Part shown: positions 1 to 9,600 of the stretch, in pieces
Layout: every line of letters begins with the position of its first letter
Numbering within the stretch: the first letter of the stretch is position 1
Assembly: GCA_964514385.1 (NCBI GenBank)
Contig: CAZEQJ010000011.1
Location: 1-64,000, forward strand
Length of the DNA: 64,000 bases
Origin: CAZEQJ01 sp964514385
GTDB taxonomy: Bacteria > Bacteroidota > Bacteroidia > Cytophagales > Cyclobacteriaceae
Reading direction: 5' to 3'
Notes under the pieces: model-generated
Seen by the model: only the letters and a program-made list of their open reading frames with translations
Told to the model about the DNA's origin: nothing
Databases searched by the model: none
Translations under genes and position numbers: made by a program

Positions 1-795
1 TATGGTTTTACCTTTGTAAGCCCTATCGGCGGTGGTGACATGCCGGTGGTAATATCGTTGCTCAACTCCTTTACAGGTATTGGTGCTGCACTGGCGGGCA
101 TTATTTACGGTAATATGGTCATGATTGTGGGTGGTATTCTGGTTGGTGCATCAGGAACGATATTGACTGTATTGATGTGTGAGGCAATGAACAGGTCGCT
201 GTTCAATGTCATTATCGGTGGATTCGGAGGCTCATCCGGTGCTGCTGCTGCTCAGGGAGAGCAGGTAGTAAAGGAAGCTACCCTGACCGATACGGCCATC
301 TCCCTGAAATATGCTCAGAAGGTATTGGTGGTACCGGGCTATGGTCTTGCAGTGGCACAGGCACAACATACTATCCATGAACTGGAACAGTTGCTGGAAC
401 AGGAAGGAGTAGAAGTAAAATACGCGATCCACCCTGTTGCCGGAAGAATGCCCGGCCATATGAATGTACTTCTGGCCGAGGCCGACGTGCCCTACCCCAA
501 CCTGCTGGAGATGGATCAGGCCAATAAAGAATTACCTACTACAGATATTGTATTGGTGATCGGAGCCAATGATGTAGTGAACCCGGCAGCCAATTCTGAT
601 CCGGGCAGCCCTATTTACGGTATGCCGATCATTGAAGTGGAAAATGCCAAACAGGTGATCGTAATGAAGCGCAGTATGAATAAAGGGTATGCAGGTATTG
701 AAAATCCGCTTTTCTTTGGTGAAAAAACCAGAATGCTTTTTGGCGATGCGAAGCAAAGCATTTCAAAGCTGGTTAATGAAGTAGCCAACGTGTAG
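1..795 (+). CDS. pntB: NAD(P) transhydrogenase subunit beta, C-terminal part
   Basis: The reading frame is open from the first base, so the gene is cut by the window edge and the first ATG (40) is internal. The visible part holds the last membrane segments of domain II (VSPIGGGDMPVVISLLNSF near the edge) and the complete NADP(H)-binding Rossmann domain III, with VVPGYGLAVAQAQ, GRMPGHMNVLLAEA, VIGANDVVNPAA and MKRSMNKGYAGIENPLFF. The family uses the proton gradient to reduce NADP+ with NADH at the inner membrane. Subunit alpha should lie to the left, outside the window. Identity is very secure. Confidence 0.96.
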   Translation, partial: YGFTFVSPIGGGDMPVVISLLNSFTGIGAALAGIIYGNMVMIVGGILVGASGTILTVLMCEAMNRSLFNVIIGGFGGSSGAAAAQGEQVVKEATLTDTAISLKYAQKVLVVPGYGLAVAQAQHTIHELEQLLEQEGVEVKYAIHPVAGRMPGHMNVLLAEADVPYPNLLEMDQANKELPTTDIVLVIGANDVVNPAANSDPGSPIYGMPIIEVENAKQVIVMKRSMNKGYAGIENPLFFGEKTRMLFGDAKQSISKLVNEVANV

Positions 796-877
796 TGGAT
801 CAGCAGGCTGTCAACATTTTGACTTTTCTGCCAGTGTTTTTATTTATTACTGCATTTACGTAAAAAATTTCAGCATC

Positions 878-2221
878 ATGAAATATATAATCATACTTCT
901 CTGCCTGCCTTATATGGTGATGGCACAGCAACATACTCAGACTGATGCCACTATTTATGATATTATTGATGATGTATCTGCTGAACGCCTCGAAAAGGAC
1001 ATCCGCACGCTTGCTGACTTCGGCACCCGCCATACCATGAGCGATACCGTATCAGATAACCGGGGTATCGGTGCTGCCAGAAGATGGATCAAAGCTGAAT
1101 TTCAGGCAATTTCGGATGCATGCGGTGGCTGTCTGGAGATATACGAGCAACGCACTCTGGTGACAACGGATGAAAGCTCAAGGATCACCAAAGACACTTA
1201 TATAGTCAACATTTATGCTGTTATTCGGGGGACAGATTACCCAAACAGGTATGTAATCATGTCGGGGGATATAGACAGCCGTGCAAGTGATGTCAATGAC
1301 TACACAATAGATGCTCCCGGAGCAAATGATAATGCCACCGGTATGGCGGGAGCTCTGGAGGCTGCAAGGGTTCTGAGTAAGTATAAATTCGCCAACTCCA
1401 TCCTGCTTGCAGGCCTTTCAGGTGAGGAACAGGGGTTGTTTGGCGGACAGCACCTTGCTGCAAAAGCCCGGGAAGAAGGATGGGAGATTATCGGCGTGAT
1501 GAATAACGACATGATCGGGAATATCGAAGGTGTAGATGGCGTTATTGACAACCGCAGTTTCAGGATATTCTCAGAGCCAACGCCTCCCAACGAGGATGAG
1601 CGAACACGGCAATTAAGAAGGTTCTACGGTGGCGAAGTGGATGGAATTTCACGACAGCTAGCCCGCTACATACACTATACCACTGAAAAATATATGCCTC
1701 ACCTAAACCCAATGATGATATATCGGCTGGATCGCTTTGGCAGGGGTGGTCACCATCGACCTTTCAATGATGCAGGCTTCGCCGGTGTACGCATCATGGA
1801 AGCACATGAAAACTACAACCGGCAACACCAGGATATCCGCGAGGAGGATGGCATCGCGTATGGTGATGTAATTGAGGGTGTAGATTTTGATTACTGCGCT
1901 GAGCTTACTGCAGTAAATGCCATTAATTTAGCCTTATTGGCTTGGGCACCCCCCGCACCGACAGAGGTCCGAATTGGAGGAGCGGTAGCCCCATCCACAA
2001 CACTGGCATGGGAAAAGCAGGATGATATCCTGTATAAGGTATACTGGCGAGAGACGACAGCCCCACAATGGCAACATGCACGTATCGTCGGAAACGTTGA
2101 TGAGTTCACACTTGAAGGGATAGTCATCGACAACTACCTCTTTGGCGTATCAGCAGTTGATCCGGAGACCGGCGCAGAGAGCATAGTAAGCTATCCTTCA
2201 GGTCTTATTCGAAGGCGCTGA
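878..2221 (+). CDS. Exported M28-family metallopeptidase
   Basis: A 447-residue protein with an N-terminal signal peptide (MKYIIILLCLPYMVMAQQ). The M28 (aminopeptidase Y/Q-like) zinc core lies at about residues 125-240: DAPGANDNATG carries the bridging Asp, LSGEEQGLFGG the catalytic Glu and metal-ligand Glu, and MNNDMIGN another ligand Asp. The usual first ligand motif H-x-D appears here as GDIDSR, so Asp stands where His is common. The C-terminal ~95 residues resemble a fibronectin-like beta domain. It probably cleaves peptides in the periplasm or outside the cell. It ends one base before the convergent DAHP synthase gene. Confidence 0.85.
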   Translation: MKYIIILLCLPYMVMAQQHTQTDATIYDIIDDVSAERLEKDIRTLADFGTRHTMSDTVSDNRGIGAARRWIKAEFQAISDACGGCLEIYEQRTLVTTDESSRITKDTYIVNIYAVIRGTDYPNRYVIMSGDIDSRASDVNDYTIDAPGANDNATGMAGALEAARVLSKYKFANSILLAGLSGEEQGLFGGQHLAAKAREEGWEIIGVMNNDMIGNIEGVDGVIDNRSFRIFSEPTPPNEDERTRQLRRFYGGEVDGISRQLARYIHYTTEKYMPHLNPMMIYRLDRFGRGGHHRPFNDAGFAGVRIMEAHENYNRQHQDIREEDGIAYGDVIEGVDFDYCAELTAVNAINLALLAWAPPAPTEVRIGGAVAPSTTLAWEKQDDILYKVYWRETTAPQWQHARIVGNVDEFTLEGIVIDNYLFGVSAVDPETGAESIVSYPSGLIRRR

Positions 2222-3232
2222 TCAAAGTCCTGCCTTGGTTTCAAAAACTTTCCGCATTTTACGGATCAGCTCGCCAGACTCATTAAAGTTGAGGGTCTGC
2301 TGGCCATCAGAAAATGCTTTTTCTGGTACAGCATGGGTTTCATAAATTACTCCGTCAGCTCCCGCCATAATGGACGCCAGTGCGATAGGTTCGACGAATT
2401 TTCTAATACCGATACCATGTGAAGGATCTGCCACAACCGGAAGATGCGTTTTTTCTTTCAATATGGGGATGGCATTGAGGTCCATGGTATTGCGGCTCGC
2501 TTTTTCATAGGTGCGAATGCCCCGCTCGCAGAGGATCAGTTTTTCATTGCCACCGGCAAATACATATTCAGCAGAATATAATAATTCATCAATAGTACCT
2601 GAAATACCTCTTTTTATCAAAACAGCCTTATCGACCTTACCCAGCTCGTCAAGCAGATTAAAATTTTGAGTATTGCGTGCACCCACCTGATACACATCCA
2701 CATAATCGTACATCTCCTCCACCTGACTTACCTGCATCACCTCAGTTACGATTTTAATACCAGCTTCAGATGCGATTTTATGCCACATATTCAATCCGTC
2801 CAACCCCAAACCACGGAATGAATACGGGGAGCTCCGTGGTTTAAAGGCACCACCACGCATCATTGTTACACCGTTTTCCTTCAGATGAGCCACAACCGTG
2901 CGCACCTGCTCTTCATTTTCGATACTGCACGGACCGGCAATTATGGCAAGGCCACCATCCTGCACCGAAACACCATCCCCCAGGTCTATAGTGGTACGTG
3001 AAGCTTTCCATTTGCGGGACACAAGTTTATAATCATCAGAAACCTGATAGATGTCGGCTATGCCTTCCATATGCCCGATTTCCCTGATGTCGAAAGCGTT
3101 CTTGCCGGTCCCGATGATATAGTCGCCGTATTGTGTTTTTACCTCAGTGGCTTTGTATTTCAGGGCCGATAGCTTATTGAAAAGCTTAACCTTTTGTATT
3201 TCATTTATGTCTCTTGATAGGGTGATGATCAT
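2222..3232 (-). CDS. aroF: 3-deoxy-7-phosphoheptulonate synthase (DAHP synthase), type I-beta with N-terminal regulatory domain
   Basis: The enzyme condenses phosphoenolpyruvate and erythrose-4-phosphate in the first step of the shikimate pathway. Residues 1 to about 70 form a ferredoxin-like domain like that of the Thermotoga enzyme, which senses Tyr/Phe there. The TIM barrel follows, with AGPCSIENEEQ, GGAFKPRSSPYSFRG, YQVGARNTQNF, LIKRG and VVADPSHGIG. It is the last gene of the trp operon, overlapping trpA by 4 bases, so supply of chorismate precursor is tied to tryptophan demand. The effector of the N-terminal domain cannot be read from the sequence. Confidence 0.93.
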   Translation of the reverse strand: MIITLSRDINEIQKVKLFNKLSALKYKATEVKTQYGDYIIGTGKNAFDIREIGHMEGIADIYQVSDDYKLVSRKWKASRTTIDLGDGVSVQDGGLAIIAGPCSIENEEQVRTVVAHLKENGVTMMRGGAFKPRSSPYSFRGLGLDGLNMWHKIASEAGIKIVTEVMQVSQVEEMYDYVDVYQVGARNTQNFNLLDELGKVDKAVLIKRGISGTIDELLYSAEYVFAGGNEKLILCERGIRTYEKASRNTMDLNAIPILKEKTHLPVVADPSHGIGIRKFVEPIALASIMAGADGVIYETHAVPEKAFSDGQQTLNFNESGELIRKMRKVFETKAGL

Positions 3233-4011
3233 GATCGTATTGTGTTTATAAACTGTTGTATAGATGTATCCAGATCGCCTTCAGAAATGGCTTTAATAAA
3301 AGCAGAGCCGATGATGGCGCCATGGGCATACCGGCAGGCCCGCTGGTATGTTTCTTTGTTGGAAATTCCAAATCCTATAAGTGCCGGGTTCGACAAATTC
3401 ATGGCCTTAATACGCTCAAAATATTGCACCTGAGTGTCTGAAATATCATTTTTTGCACCGGTGATACTGGAGGATGAGACCATGTATATAAATCCATGAG
3501 TTTCCTGATCTATCATCCGGATACGCTCTTCCGGAGTCTGAGGAGAGATTAGGAAAATATTATGAAGGTTATACTCTTCAAAAACAGACTTGTAATGTTC
3601 TGCAAATTCATAGATCGGCAGGTCGGGAAGGATCACACCGTCAATTCCGCATGCATGAGCCTGACGGCAAAAGTTTTCTACCCCATATTGATATACGGGA
3701 TTGAGATAGCCCATAAGCACCAGTGGAATATTTACCTCCGTCCGGATGTCCCGAATCTGGTCAAATAGCTTCCTGATATTCATACCATTGCGGATGGCCC
3801 TGAGGCTGCTGTCCTGTATTACCGGTCCATCGGCCAAAGGATCAGAAAAGGGAATGCCGATTTCGATCAGGTCCACTCCTTCACGTACCAGTTCATTAAT
3901 GACAGGCACTGTATCCTCAAGTCCGGGATACCCTGCTGTAAAGAAAACGGAAAGTATATCTGCTTTCTTTTCCCGGAATAAAGTATCGATTCTATTATTT
4001 ATCTCAGACAT
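3229..4011 (-). CDS. trpA: Tryptophan synthase alpha subunit
   Basis: A 260-residue TIM barrel of normal family length. The catalytic Glu is in LIEIGIPFSDPLADGPVIQ, and the second catalytic Asp lies in GIDGVILPDLPIYE. The phosphate-binding stretch IGFGISNKE and GAIIGSAFIKAI are also present. It cleaves indole-3-glycerol phosphate and passes indole to TrpB. It overlaps trpB by 1 base and aroF by 4 bases, which suggests translational coupling. Confidence 0.97.
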   Translation of the reverse strand: MSEINNRIDTLFREKKADILSVFFTAGYPGLEDTVPVINELVREGVDLIEIGIPFSDPLADGPVIQDSSLRAIRNGMNIRKLFDQIRDIRTEVNIPLVLMGYLNPVYQYGVENFCRQAHACGIDGVILPDLPIYEFAEHYKSVFEEYNLHNIFLISPQTPEERIRMIDQETHGFIYMVSSSSITGAKNDISDTQVQYFERIKAMNLSNPALIGFGISNKETYQRACRYAHGAIIGSAFIKAISEGDLDTSIQQFINTIRS

Positions 4012-5192
4012 TAGTAATTACCCCATTTAATGTATGTCTCCAGATCTTTATCTCCTCTGCCGGAGAGGTTAATGACCACCACATCAGATGATTGCAACGG
4101 AAGATGCTTGAGCGCGGCAATTGCATGGCTTGTTTCAATTGCCGGAATAATACCCTCGGTGCGACTTAATTCAATACCTGCATGCATGGCCTCATCGTCT
4201 GTGATAGAAATAAATTGTGCCCTTCCGCTGTCGAATAAATGAGCATGAAACGGCCCGATGCCGGGATAATCAAGCCCGGCAGAAATCGAATGAGGTTCTG
4301 TTACCTGACCATCATGGTCTTGCATCAGCAGCGTACGGCTGCCATGAAGGATGCCTGGCCTACCCAATGCAGTTGTAGCCGCTGTTTTTCCTGAGTCAAC
4401 TCCCATGCCTCCTGCTTCAACAGCGATCAGCCTGACATTCTCCTCATTAAGGTAATGGTAATATGACCCTGCTGCGTTGCTGCCGCCACCAACACAGGCA
4501 ATAATATAATCGGGGTTTTCATTCCCTGTCTTTTCCCGGAGTTGCCACTTCATCTCTTCGGATATGACGGCCTGCAACCTGGCCACCATATCGGGATAAG
4601 GATGCGGACCGACTACGGAGCCAATGATATAATGTGTTTCTTCAGGATGATTGATCCAATGTCGCATTGCTTCATTGGTAGCATCCTTCAATGTTTTACT
4701 TCCGCTTTTAGCCGGACGAACCTCCGCACCAAGAATACGCATGCGTTCTACATTTGGCCGTTGTCGCTGCATATCAAGTTCGCCCATGTAAATGATGCAT
4801 TCCAGTCCGGCAAGTGCACAAACCGTAGCCGTGGCTACTCCATGCTGGCCGGCACCTGTTTCTGCAATGATCTTGGGCTTGCCCAGGCGTTTGGCGAGTA
4901 ATATTTGTCCTACCGTATTATTCACTTTATGAGCACCTGTATGACATAAGTCTTCACGCTTCAGGTACACCTGGGCACCATATCGCTCGGATAGGCGCTC
5001 TGCGAGGTAAAGAGGTGTAGGTCGACCCACAAAATCTCTGAGCAGGTACCTGAATTCCTTCTGAAAAGACTCCTCTTCTATGATTTTCAAATAGTTTTGA
5101 CGGAGTTCGTCAATATTAGGAAACAGCATTTCGGGGATAAAGGCACCTCCAAACTGGCCGTAATATCCTTTTTCATTCACTTGATAGTTCAT
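4011..5192 (-). CDS. trpB: Tryptophan synthase beta subunit
   Basis: A 393-residue PLP enzyme that joins indole and serine into tryptophan. The PLP-binding lysine is in REDLCHTGAHKVNNTVGQ, and the phosphate-binding loop is ACVGGGSNAAGSYYHY. The N terminus YYGQFGGAFIPEML is typical of TrpB1, the form that pairs with TrpA. Its start lies 20 bases inside trpF, the largest overlap in the operon. Confidence 0.98.
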   Translation of the reverse strand: MNYQVNEKGYYGQFGGAFIPEMLFPNIDELRQNYLKIIEEESFQKEFRYLLRDFVGRPTPLYLAERLSERYGAQVYLKREDLCHTGAHKVNNTVGQILLAKRLGKPKIIAETGAGQHGVATATVCALAGLECIIYMGELDMQRQRPNVERMRILGAEVRPAKSGSKTLKDATNEAMRHWINHPEETHYIIGSVVGPHPYPDMVARLQAVISEEMKWQLREKTGNENPDYIIACVGGGSNAAGSYYHYLNEENVRLIAVEAGGMGVDSGKTAATTALGRPGILHGSRTLLMQDHDGQVTEPHSISAGLDYPGIGPFHAHLFDSGRAQFISITDDEAMHAGIELSRTEGIIPAIETSHAIAALKHLPLQSSDVVVINLSGRGDKDLETYIKWGNY

Positions 5193-5817
5193 AAGCTTTT
5201 TGCTTTAAGGTATTTTTAAATGTTGAAATTTTACGAATATCCTTGATCCCCGGCGCAGACTCAAAACGGGAGTTGATATCGATACCGGCAATAGGAAGCC
5301 TCTTCAGGGTATCTAATTGATCAAATACATCCATATCAATGCCTCCACTCAGGATCATGGGTATTGCCAGCGGATATCCCTCAAGCAGCTTCCAGTCAAA
5401 AGACACTCCATTGCCACCGTATTGATGACCTTTGGTATCAAATAAAATGGCATCTGCAACATCCTCGTAAGGCCTGATGGCATCCCAGTCTATAGCATTC
5501 CCTATGCGAATCACCTTCCATACCTGAACCGTATCCGGGAGATCCAAAATATAATCCACAGATTCATCACCATGTAACTGTATCACATCCAGGTCATAAT
5601 GATCTATGGCCTTCCTGATATCCACTGGATCGGCATCTACGAATACGCCTACCTTTTTCACGTCCAGCAGGTTGGCAAATGACACATCCAGATCTCCAAC
5701 ATAGCGGGGTGAATCAGGGTAAAATATGAATCCTATATATTGTGGCTCCACATCCCGGATCAATGCAGATATATTGTCCCGGTCTTTCATTCCACATACT
5801 TTAAGAAATGGCTTCAT
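5173..5817 (-). CDS. trpF: Phosphoribosylanthranilate isomerase
   Basis: A 214-residue barrel enzyme catalysing the Amadori rearrangement of phosphoribosylanthranilate. The catalytic Cys is in FLKVCGMKDRDN and the catalytic Asp in AILFDTKGHQYGGNG. Phosphate-binding motifs MILSGGI and GIDINSRFESAPGIKD are intact. This is the true TrpF of the window; a degenerate relative lies at 50914-51516. It overlaps trpC by 4 bases. Confidence 0.96.
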   Translation of the reverse strand: MKPFLKVCGMKDRDNISALIRDVEPQYIGFIFYPDSPRYVGDLDVSFANLLDVKKVGVFVDADPVDIRKAIDHYDLDVIQLHGDESVDYILDLPDTVQVWKVIRIGNAIDWDAIRPYEDVADAILFDTKGHQYGGNGVSFDWKLLEGYPLAIPMILSGGIDMDVFDQLDTLKRLPIAGIDINSRFESAPGIKDIRKISTFKNTLKQKAYELSSE

Positions 5818-6617
5818 GACTTTATTAAACTCATATATTCACCAATAAATTTCATTGCAGCGCGATGGGGCAGACTATGCTTCATGAAATGTTCGCCAAT
5901 CAAAAACCCTTCATATCCATGCTGACGTAGCTGGGCCATTACCTGTATATCACTGATACCACTTTCGGTTACCTTTACAAACTCATCGGGAATACGGGCT
6001 GCAAGGGATTTACTGATATTAATGTCAACATCAAATGTTGCCAGGTCCCGGTTATTGACGCCTACCAGGTCTATCGATTTTAAGGATGACTGATTAAGTT
6101 CATCTTCATTATGCACTTCCAGCAACACTTCCATCCCCAGAGACTGTGCCATACTACCCAATTCGTCTATCTGGTGCTTATCGAGCAGGGCGGCGATCAA
6201 AAGCACAGCATCGGCTCCAATAGATTTGGCCTCTACCACCTGATATGGGTCCAGCACAAAGTCCTTTCTCAATATCGGGCAAAAATTGAATTTCCGCGCT
6301 GTAGTGAGATCTTCATCGCTACCTCCGAAGTAGGCTTTATCGGTTAGCACTGAGAGCGCACTGGCATTGGCCATCATATAGCCGATAGTGGTTTCTTCAA
6401 CCGACGCATAGGGATTGATCATGCCTTTGGAAGGGCTTTTTCTTTTAAATTCAGCTATTACGCCAGACTTATCCTCTCGTGTAATGTATTTTTTTAATGA
6501 CACAGGAGTAGTCGGAAAGTAAATGGATTTTTCAAGCAGCTTTACCGGATATAACTCCTTTCGTTCGTCTACTTCTTTACGTTTATGCGCTGCGATTTCC
6601 TGTAGTATATTTCTCAT
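5814..6617 (-). CDS. trpC: Indole-3-glycerol phosphate synthase
   Basis: A 267-residue single-domain TIM barrel, not fused to TrpF. Key motifs are VIAEFKRKSPSKGMIN (catalytic Lys and phosphate site), ILRKDFVLDPYQVVEA, LLEVHNEDELNQ, VGVNNRDLATFDVD and VTESGISD. It converts carboxyphenylamino-deoxyribulose phosphate to indole-3-glycerol phosphate, the substrate of TrpA. It overlaps trpD and trpF by 4 bases each. Confidence 0.97.
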   Translation of the reverse strand: MRNILQEIAAHKRKEVDERKELYPVKLLEKSIYFPTTPVSLKKYITREDKSGVIAEFKRKSPSKGMINPYASVEETTIGYMMANASALSVLTDKAYFGGSDEDLTTARKFNFCPILRKDFVLDPYQVVEAKSIGADAVLLIAALLDKHQIDELGSMAQSLGMEVLLEVHNEDELNQSSLKSIDLVGVNNRDLATFDVDINISKSLAARIPDEFVKVTESGISDIQVMAQLRQHGYEGFLIGEHFMKHSLPHRAAMKFIGEYMSLIKS

Positions 6618-7606
6618 CCGTTTTCTATAAGTTTTTTAAATACATTTAAAGCCCTGCCTGATTCGAGTGATTCTTTTGCCATCAGTACTGCTTCTTCTTT
6701 AGTCGCTGCTTTTCCTGCAGCGAAAAGTGCAAGTCCGGCATTTGCCAACACCACGTGCTGCTGCGCAGTTGTACCCCTTCCTTCCAATATGTCCGTAAAA
6801 ATACGTACGGCCTCTTCAATGGTATTGCCACCATGAATATCCTCAGGTGATACCTGCGCCAATCCCAACTCATGCGGGCTCATGATACGTTCTTCCTTTT
6901 GACCGATTATCTTAAAATCTCCTGTCAGTGATACTTCATCATATCCGTCGAGGGCGTGTACGATCATAAATGAATCGCTTTCCTTTTGATACAGATACCC
7001 GTAAAGACGTGCCAGCTCAAGACTGAAAACCCCCACCAGCTGCTTTTTTGGAAAAGCCGGATTGACCATTGGCCCCAGCATGTTAAAAAAGGTCTTTACT
7101 CCCAGTTCCTTCCGTATGGGTGCTACGTTCTTCATGGCAGGATGAAACAGCGGGGCATGAAGGAAGCAAAGATTAGTGTCCTCCATGCTTTTTTTGATCT
7201 TATCGGTGTCGTTGGTGAATTCGTAGCCAAAATAAGCCAGCAGGTTACTGGAGCCGCATACCGAAGAAACACCGTTATTACCATGTTTGGCAACAGCCTG
7301 TCCTGCACCTGCTACGATAAAAGAGGCCAGTGTAGAAATGTTAAATGTATTTTTGCCGTCACCTCCGGTACCGCACAGATCAATAGGGTCATATGCCGAC
7401 AGGTCAACAGCCATACAAAGGTCAAGCATAGCCTTGCGAAAGCCTTCCAGCTCCTCAACTGTCACACTACGCATATTAAATACCGTTAGGAAGGCCGCTG
7501 TCTGGGAAGGGTTAAATTCTCCTCCTGCTATCCGGCTCAACATTCGGTATGCCTCTTCGCCGCTTAATGTCTTATAATCAAAAAGATCGTTTAATATTTG
7601 TTTCAT
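6614..7606 (-). CDS. trpD: Anthranilate phosphoribosyltransferase
   Basis: A 330-residue enzyme, stand-alone and not fused to the glutaminase. The PRPP loop DLCGTGGDGKNTFNIST and the following KHGNNGVSSVCGSSNLL are intact, as are GVKTFFNMLGPMVNPA and GYDEVSLTG. It transfers phosphoribose to anthranilate. Four-base overlaps link it to trpG and trpC. Confidence 0.97.
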   Translation of the reverse strand: MKQILNDLFDYKTLSGEEAYRMLSRIAGGEFNPSQTAAFLTVFNMRSVTVEELEGFRKAMLDLCMAVDLSAYDPIDLCGTGGDGKNTFNISTLASFIVAGAGQAVAKHGNNGVSSVCGSSNLLAYFGYEFTNDTDKIKKSMEDTNLCFLHAPLFHPAMKNVAPIRKELGVKTFFNMLGPMVNPAFPKKQLVGVFSLELARLYGYLYQKESDSFMIVHALDGYDEVSLTGDFKIIGQKEERIMSPHELGLAQVSPEDIHGGNTIEEAVRIFTDILEGRGTTAQQHVVLANAGLALFAAGKAATKEEAVLMAKESLESGRALNVFKKLIENG

Positions 7607-8175
7607 AATTCAAGCCAGTTCCTGATCATTTGTTTTCCATATTCCGTCATTACCGATTCGGGGTGAAACTGCACACCTCTGAGTTTTAGCTCTTTGTGCC
7701 TCATCGACATGATTACACCTTCTTCATCTACTGATGTCACCATCATCTCAATACCAAAGCTATCAGGTCTTACTGCCCATGAATGGTAACGGCAAACGGA
7801 AAAATGCTGAGGCACATTATGGAATAACAGGTCGTTCTCTACAACCGTCAGTTTTTTATTGATTCCATGAAGTACTTCATCCAGGTTGTACAATATGCCT
7901 CCTGTACATTCGGCAATGGCCTGATGGCCAAGGCAAACACCGAGAAAATCGTGGGTATACATATGTTCCGTTATAATATTTTTCATATTTCCTGCTTCAT
8001 CCGGAATTCCCGGCCCCGGCGAAAGCAGAATCTTATCAAAATGACCTGCTTCCGATACACCAATCTGATCGTTTCTGTATATTTCCATCTGACTACCATA
8101 CCCCAGCTCCCGTATGATGTGAACCAGGTTATAGGTAAATGAATCGTAGTTGTCTAGCACCAGTATTTTCATCAC
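7603..8175 (-). CDS. trpG: Anthranilate synthase glutaminase component
   Basis: A 190-residue class I glutamine amidotransferase. The nucleophile Cys is in FLGVCLGHQAIAE, the His-Glu pair in RGVQFHPESVMTEYG, and the oxyanion region in LLSPGPGIPDEAGN. It supplies ammonia to TrpE. The same domain can serve aminodeoxychorismate synthase, but its place directly after trpE makes anthranilate synthase the main role. It overlaps trpE and trpD by 4 bases each. Confidence 0.96.
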   Translation of the reverse strand: MMKILVLDNYDSFTYNLVHIIRELGYGSQMEIYRNDQIGVSEAGHFDKILLSPGPGIPDEAGNMKNIITEHMYTHDFLGVCLGHQAIAECTGGILYNLDEVLHGINKKLTVVENDLLFHNVPQHFSVCRYHSWAVRPDSFGIEMMVTSVDEEGVIMSMRHKELKLRGVQFHPESVMTEYGKQMIRNWLEL

Positions 8176-9587
8176 CTGTTAATCTCCCCTGCCATCGATA
8201 TGGCTTTTCTTAATGCTTCCAGTTTATTATTCACTTCCTGCTTCTCATTTTCCGGATTTGATTTTGCCACCACACCTGCACCTGCCTGGTAAGTAAGCTG
8301 ATTGTGCTGGCTCAGAAATGATCGTATCATAATGGCATGATTGAAGTCGCCATTGAAGCCGAGAAAACCTATAGCTCCACCATAGTATCCACGCTGTGTA
8401 TTTTCATAGGTATCTATCAGCTCCATAGCTTTGTATTTTGGTGCTCCGCTCAAGGTACCCGCTGGAAAAGTGGACCCCACAATGTCCAGCGATGCTGCGT
8501 CCTCCTGCAATTCACCTGTCACCTTTGACACCAGATGGATTACATGTGAAAAGAACTGCACTTCCTTGAAAGTTTCCACCTTCACACCATCACTGTATCG
8601 GCTAAGGTCGTTCCGAGCCAGGTCGACGAGCATCACATGCTCTGAGTTTTCCTTTATATCATCCGCCAGCTTGGCGGCAAGGCCGGCATCAGCGGCATCA
8701 TTTCCGGTTCTTCTGAAGGTACCTGCAATAGGGAATATACTGGCTTTACGACCCTGAATGACCAGCTGTGCCTCCGGACTGGAACCAAAAATCTTGAAGT
8801 TTCCATAATCAAAATAGAAAAGATAGGGAGATGGGTTGATTGAGCGTAATGCACGGTAAACATTAAACTCGTCCCCTTTAAATGACTGCTGAAACCTTCT
8901 GGAAAGCACAATCTGAAACACATCGCCGCGCTGACAATGCCCGATGCCTTTTTCTACAATTTCCATAAATTCAGCATCAGTGAAATTAGTCGACTCATCC
9001 TTTGCCGGTTCAAATGTGTAGGTAGGAAAATTCTTATTGTGTATAAGGTCGATGATTTCGTCAATAGAGGTTTGTGAAGGCTCGTCATTGTATTCATGCT
9101 GAAAAATATGTACCTCATTTTTAAAATGATCAAAACATAGCACAAAACCATAAACCCGGTATAGTATGTCCGGAATATCCAGCGCTCTTGGATTTTTATT
9201 CAGCTCGATCTGCTCAAAATACTGCACAGCAGGGTATCCCATGTAGCCAAAGATGCCATTGGTGATAAACTTATATCGGGTATTGTCCTGGTTGTTGAAG
9301 CTTTGCGCAAAGCTCTTGAGCCTGTCATGAATGGTGTGTGCTTCCAGGGTTTCTTTAGCTGAAGATTGCCCCGGCAGATGTACAGATAATTGTTTTCCTG
9401 TTGCCTTAAATTCAGCTACCGGCTGAAAGCATATATAACTAAAGCTGTTTTCATTGCCATGATAGTCGGAACTTTCCAGCAGGATCGTACCTGCAAACCG
9501 GTCTCTGAGCTTTAGGTACACACTTACAGGCGTCACCGTATCCGCTATCAGGGTGCTGTGTTTTGTGCTTACATTAATTTTTTTCAT
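8172..9587 (-). CDS. trpE: Anthranilate synthase component I
   Basis: A 471-residue chorismate-binding enzyme and the first structural gene of the trp operon. C-terminal motifs include GDVFQIVLSRRFQ, IFGSSPEAQLV, PIAGTFRRTG, MLVDLARNDLSRY and GTLSGAPKYKAMELI. The N-terminal region around residue 35 (LLESSDYHGNENSFSYI) corresponds to the tryptophan feedback site of the family. Eighty-one bases separate it from the leader peptide gene, and the terminator at 9601-9630 lies within that gap, so its transcription should depend on readthrough. Confidence 0.97.
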   Translation of the reverse strand: MKKINVSTKHSTLIADTVTPVSVYLKLRDRFAGTILLESSDYHGNENSFSYICFQPVAEFKATGKQLSVHLPGQSSAKETLEAHTIHDRLKSFAQSFNNQDNTRYKFITNGIFGYMGYPAVQYFEQIELNKNPRALDIPDILYRVYGFVLCFDHFKNEVHIFQHEYNDEPSQTSIDEIIDLIHNKNFPTYTFEPAKDESTNFTDAEFMEIVEKGIGHCQRGDVFQIVLSRRFQQSFKGDEFNVYRALRSINPSPYLFYFDYGNFKIFGSSPEAQLVIQGRKASIFPIAGTFRRTGNDAADAGLAAKLADDIKENSEHVMLVDLARNDLSRYSDGVKVETFKEVQFFSHVIHLVSKVTGELQEDAASLDIVGSTFPAGTLSGAPKYKAMELIDTYENTQRGYYGGAIGFLGFNGDFNHAIMIRSFLSQHNQLTYQAGAGVVAKSNPENEKQEVNNKLEALRKAISMAGEINR

Positions 9588-9600
9588 ATCCTTTTGGCAT

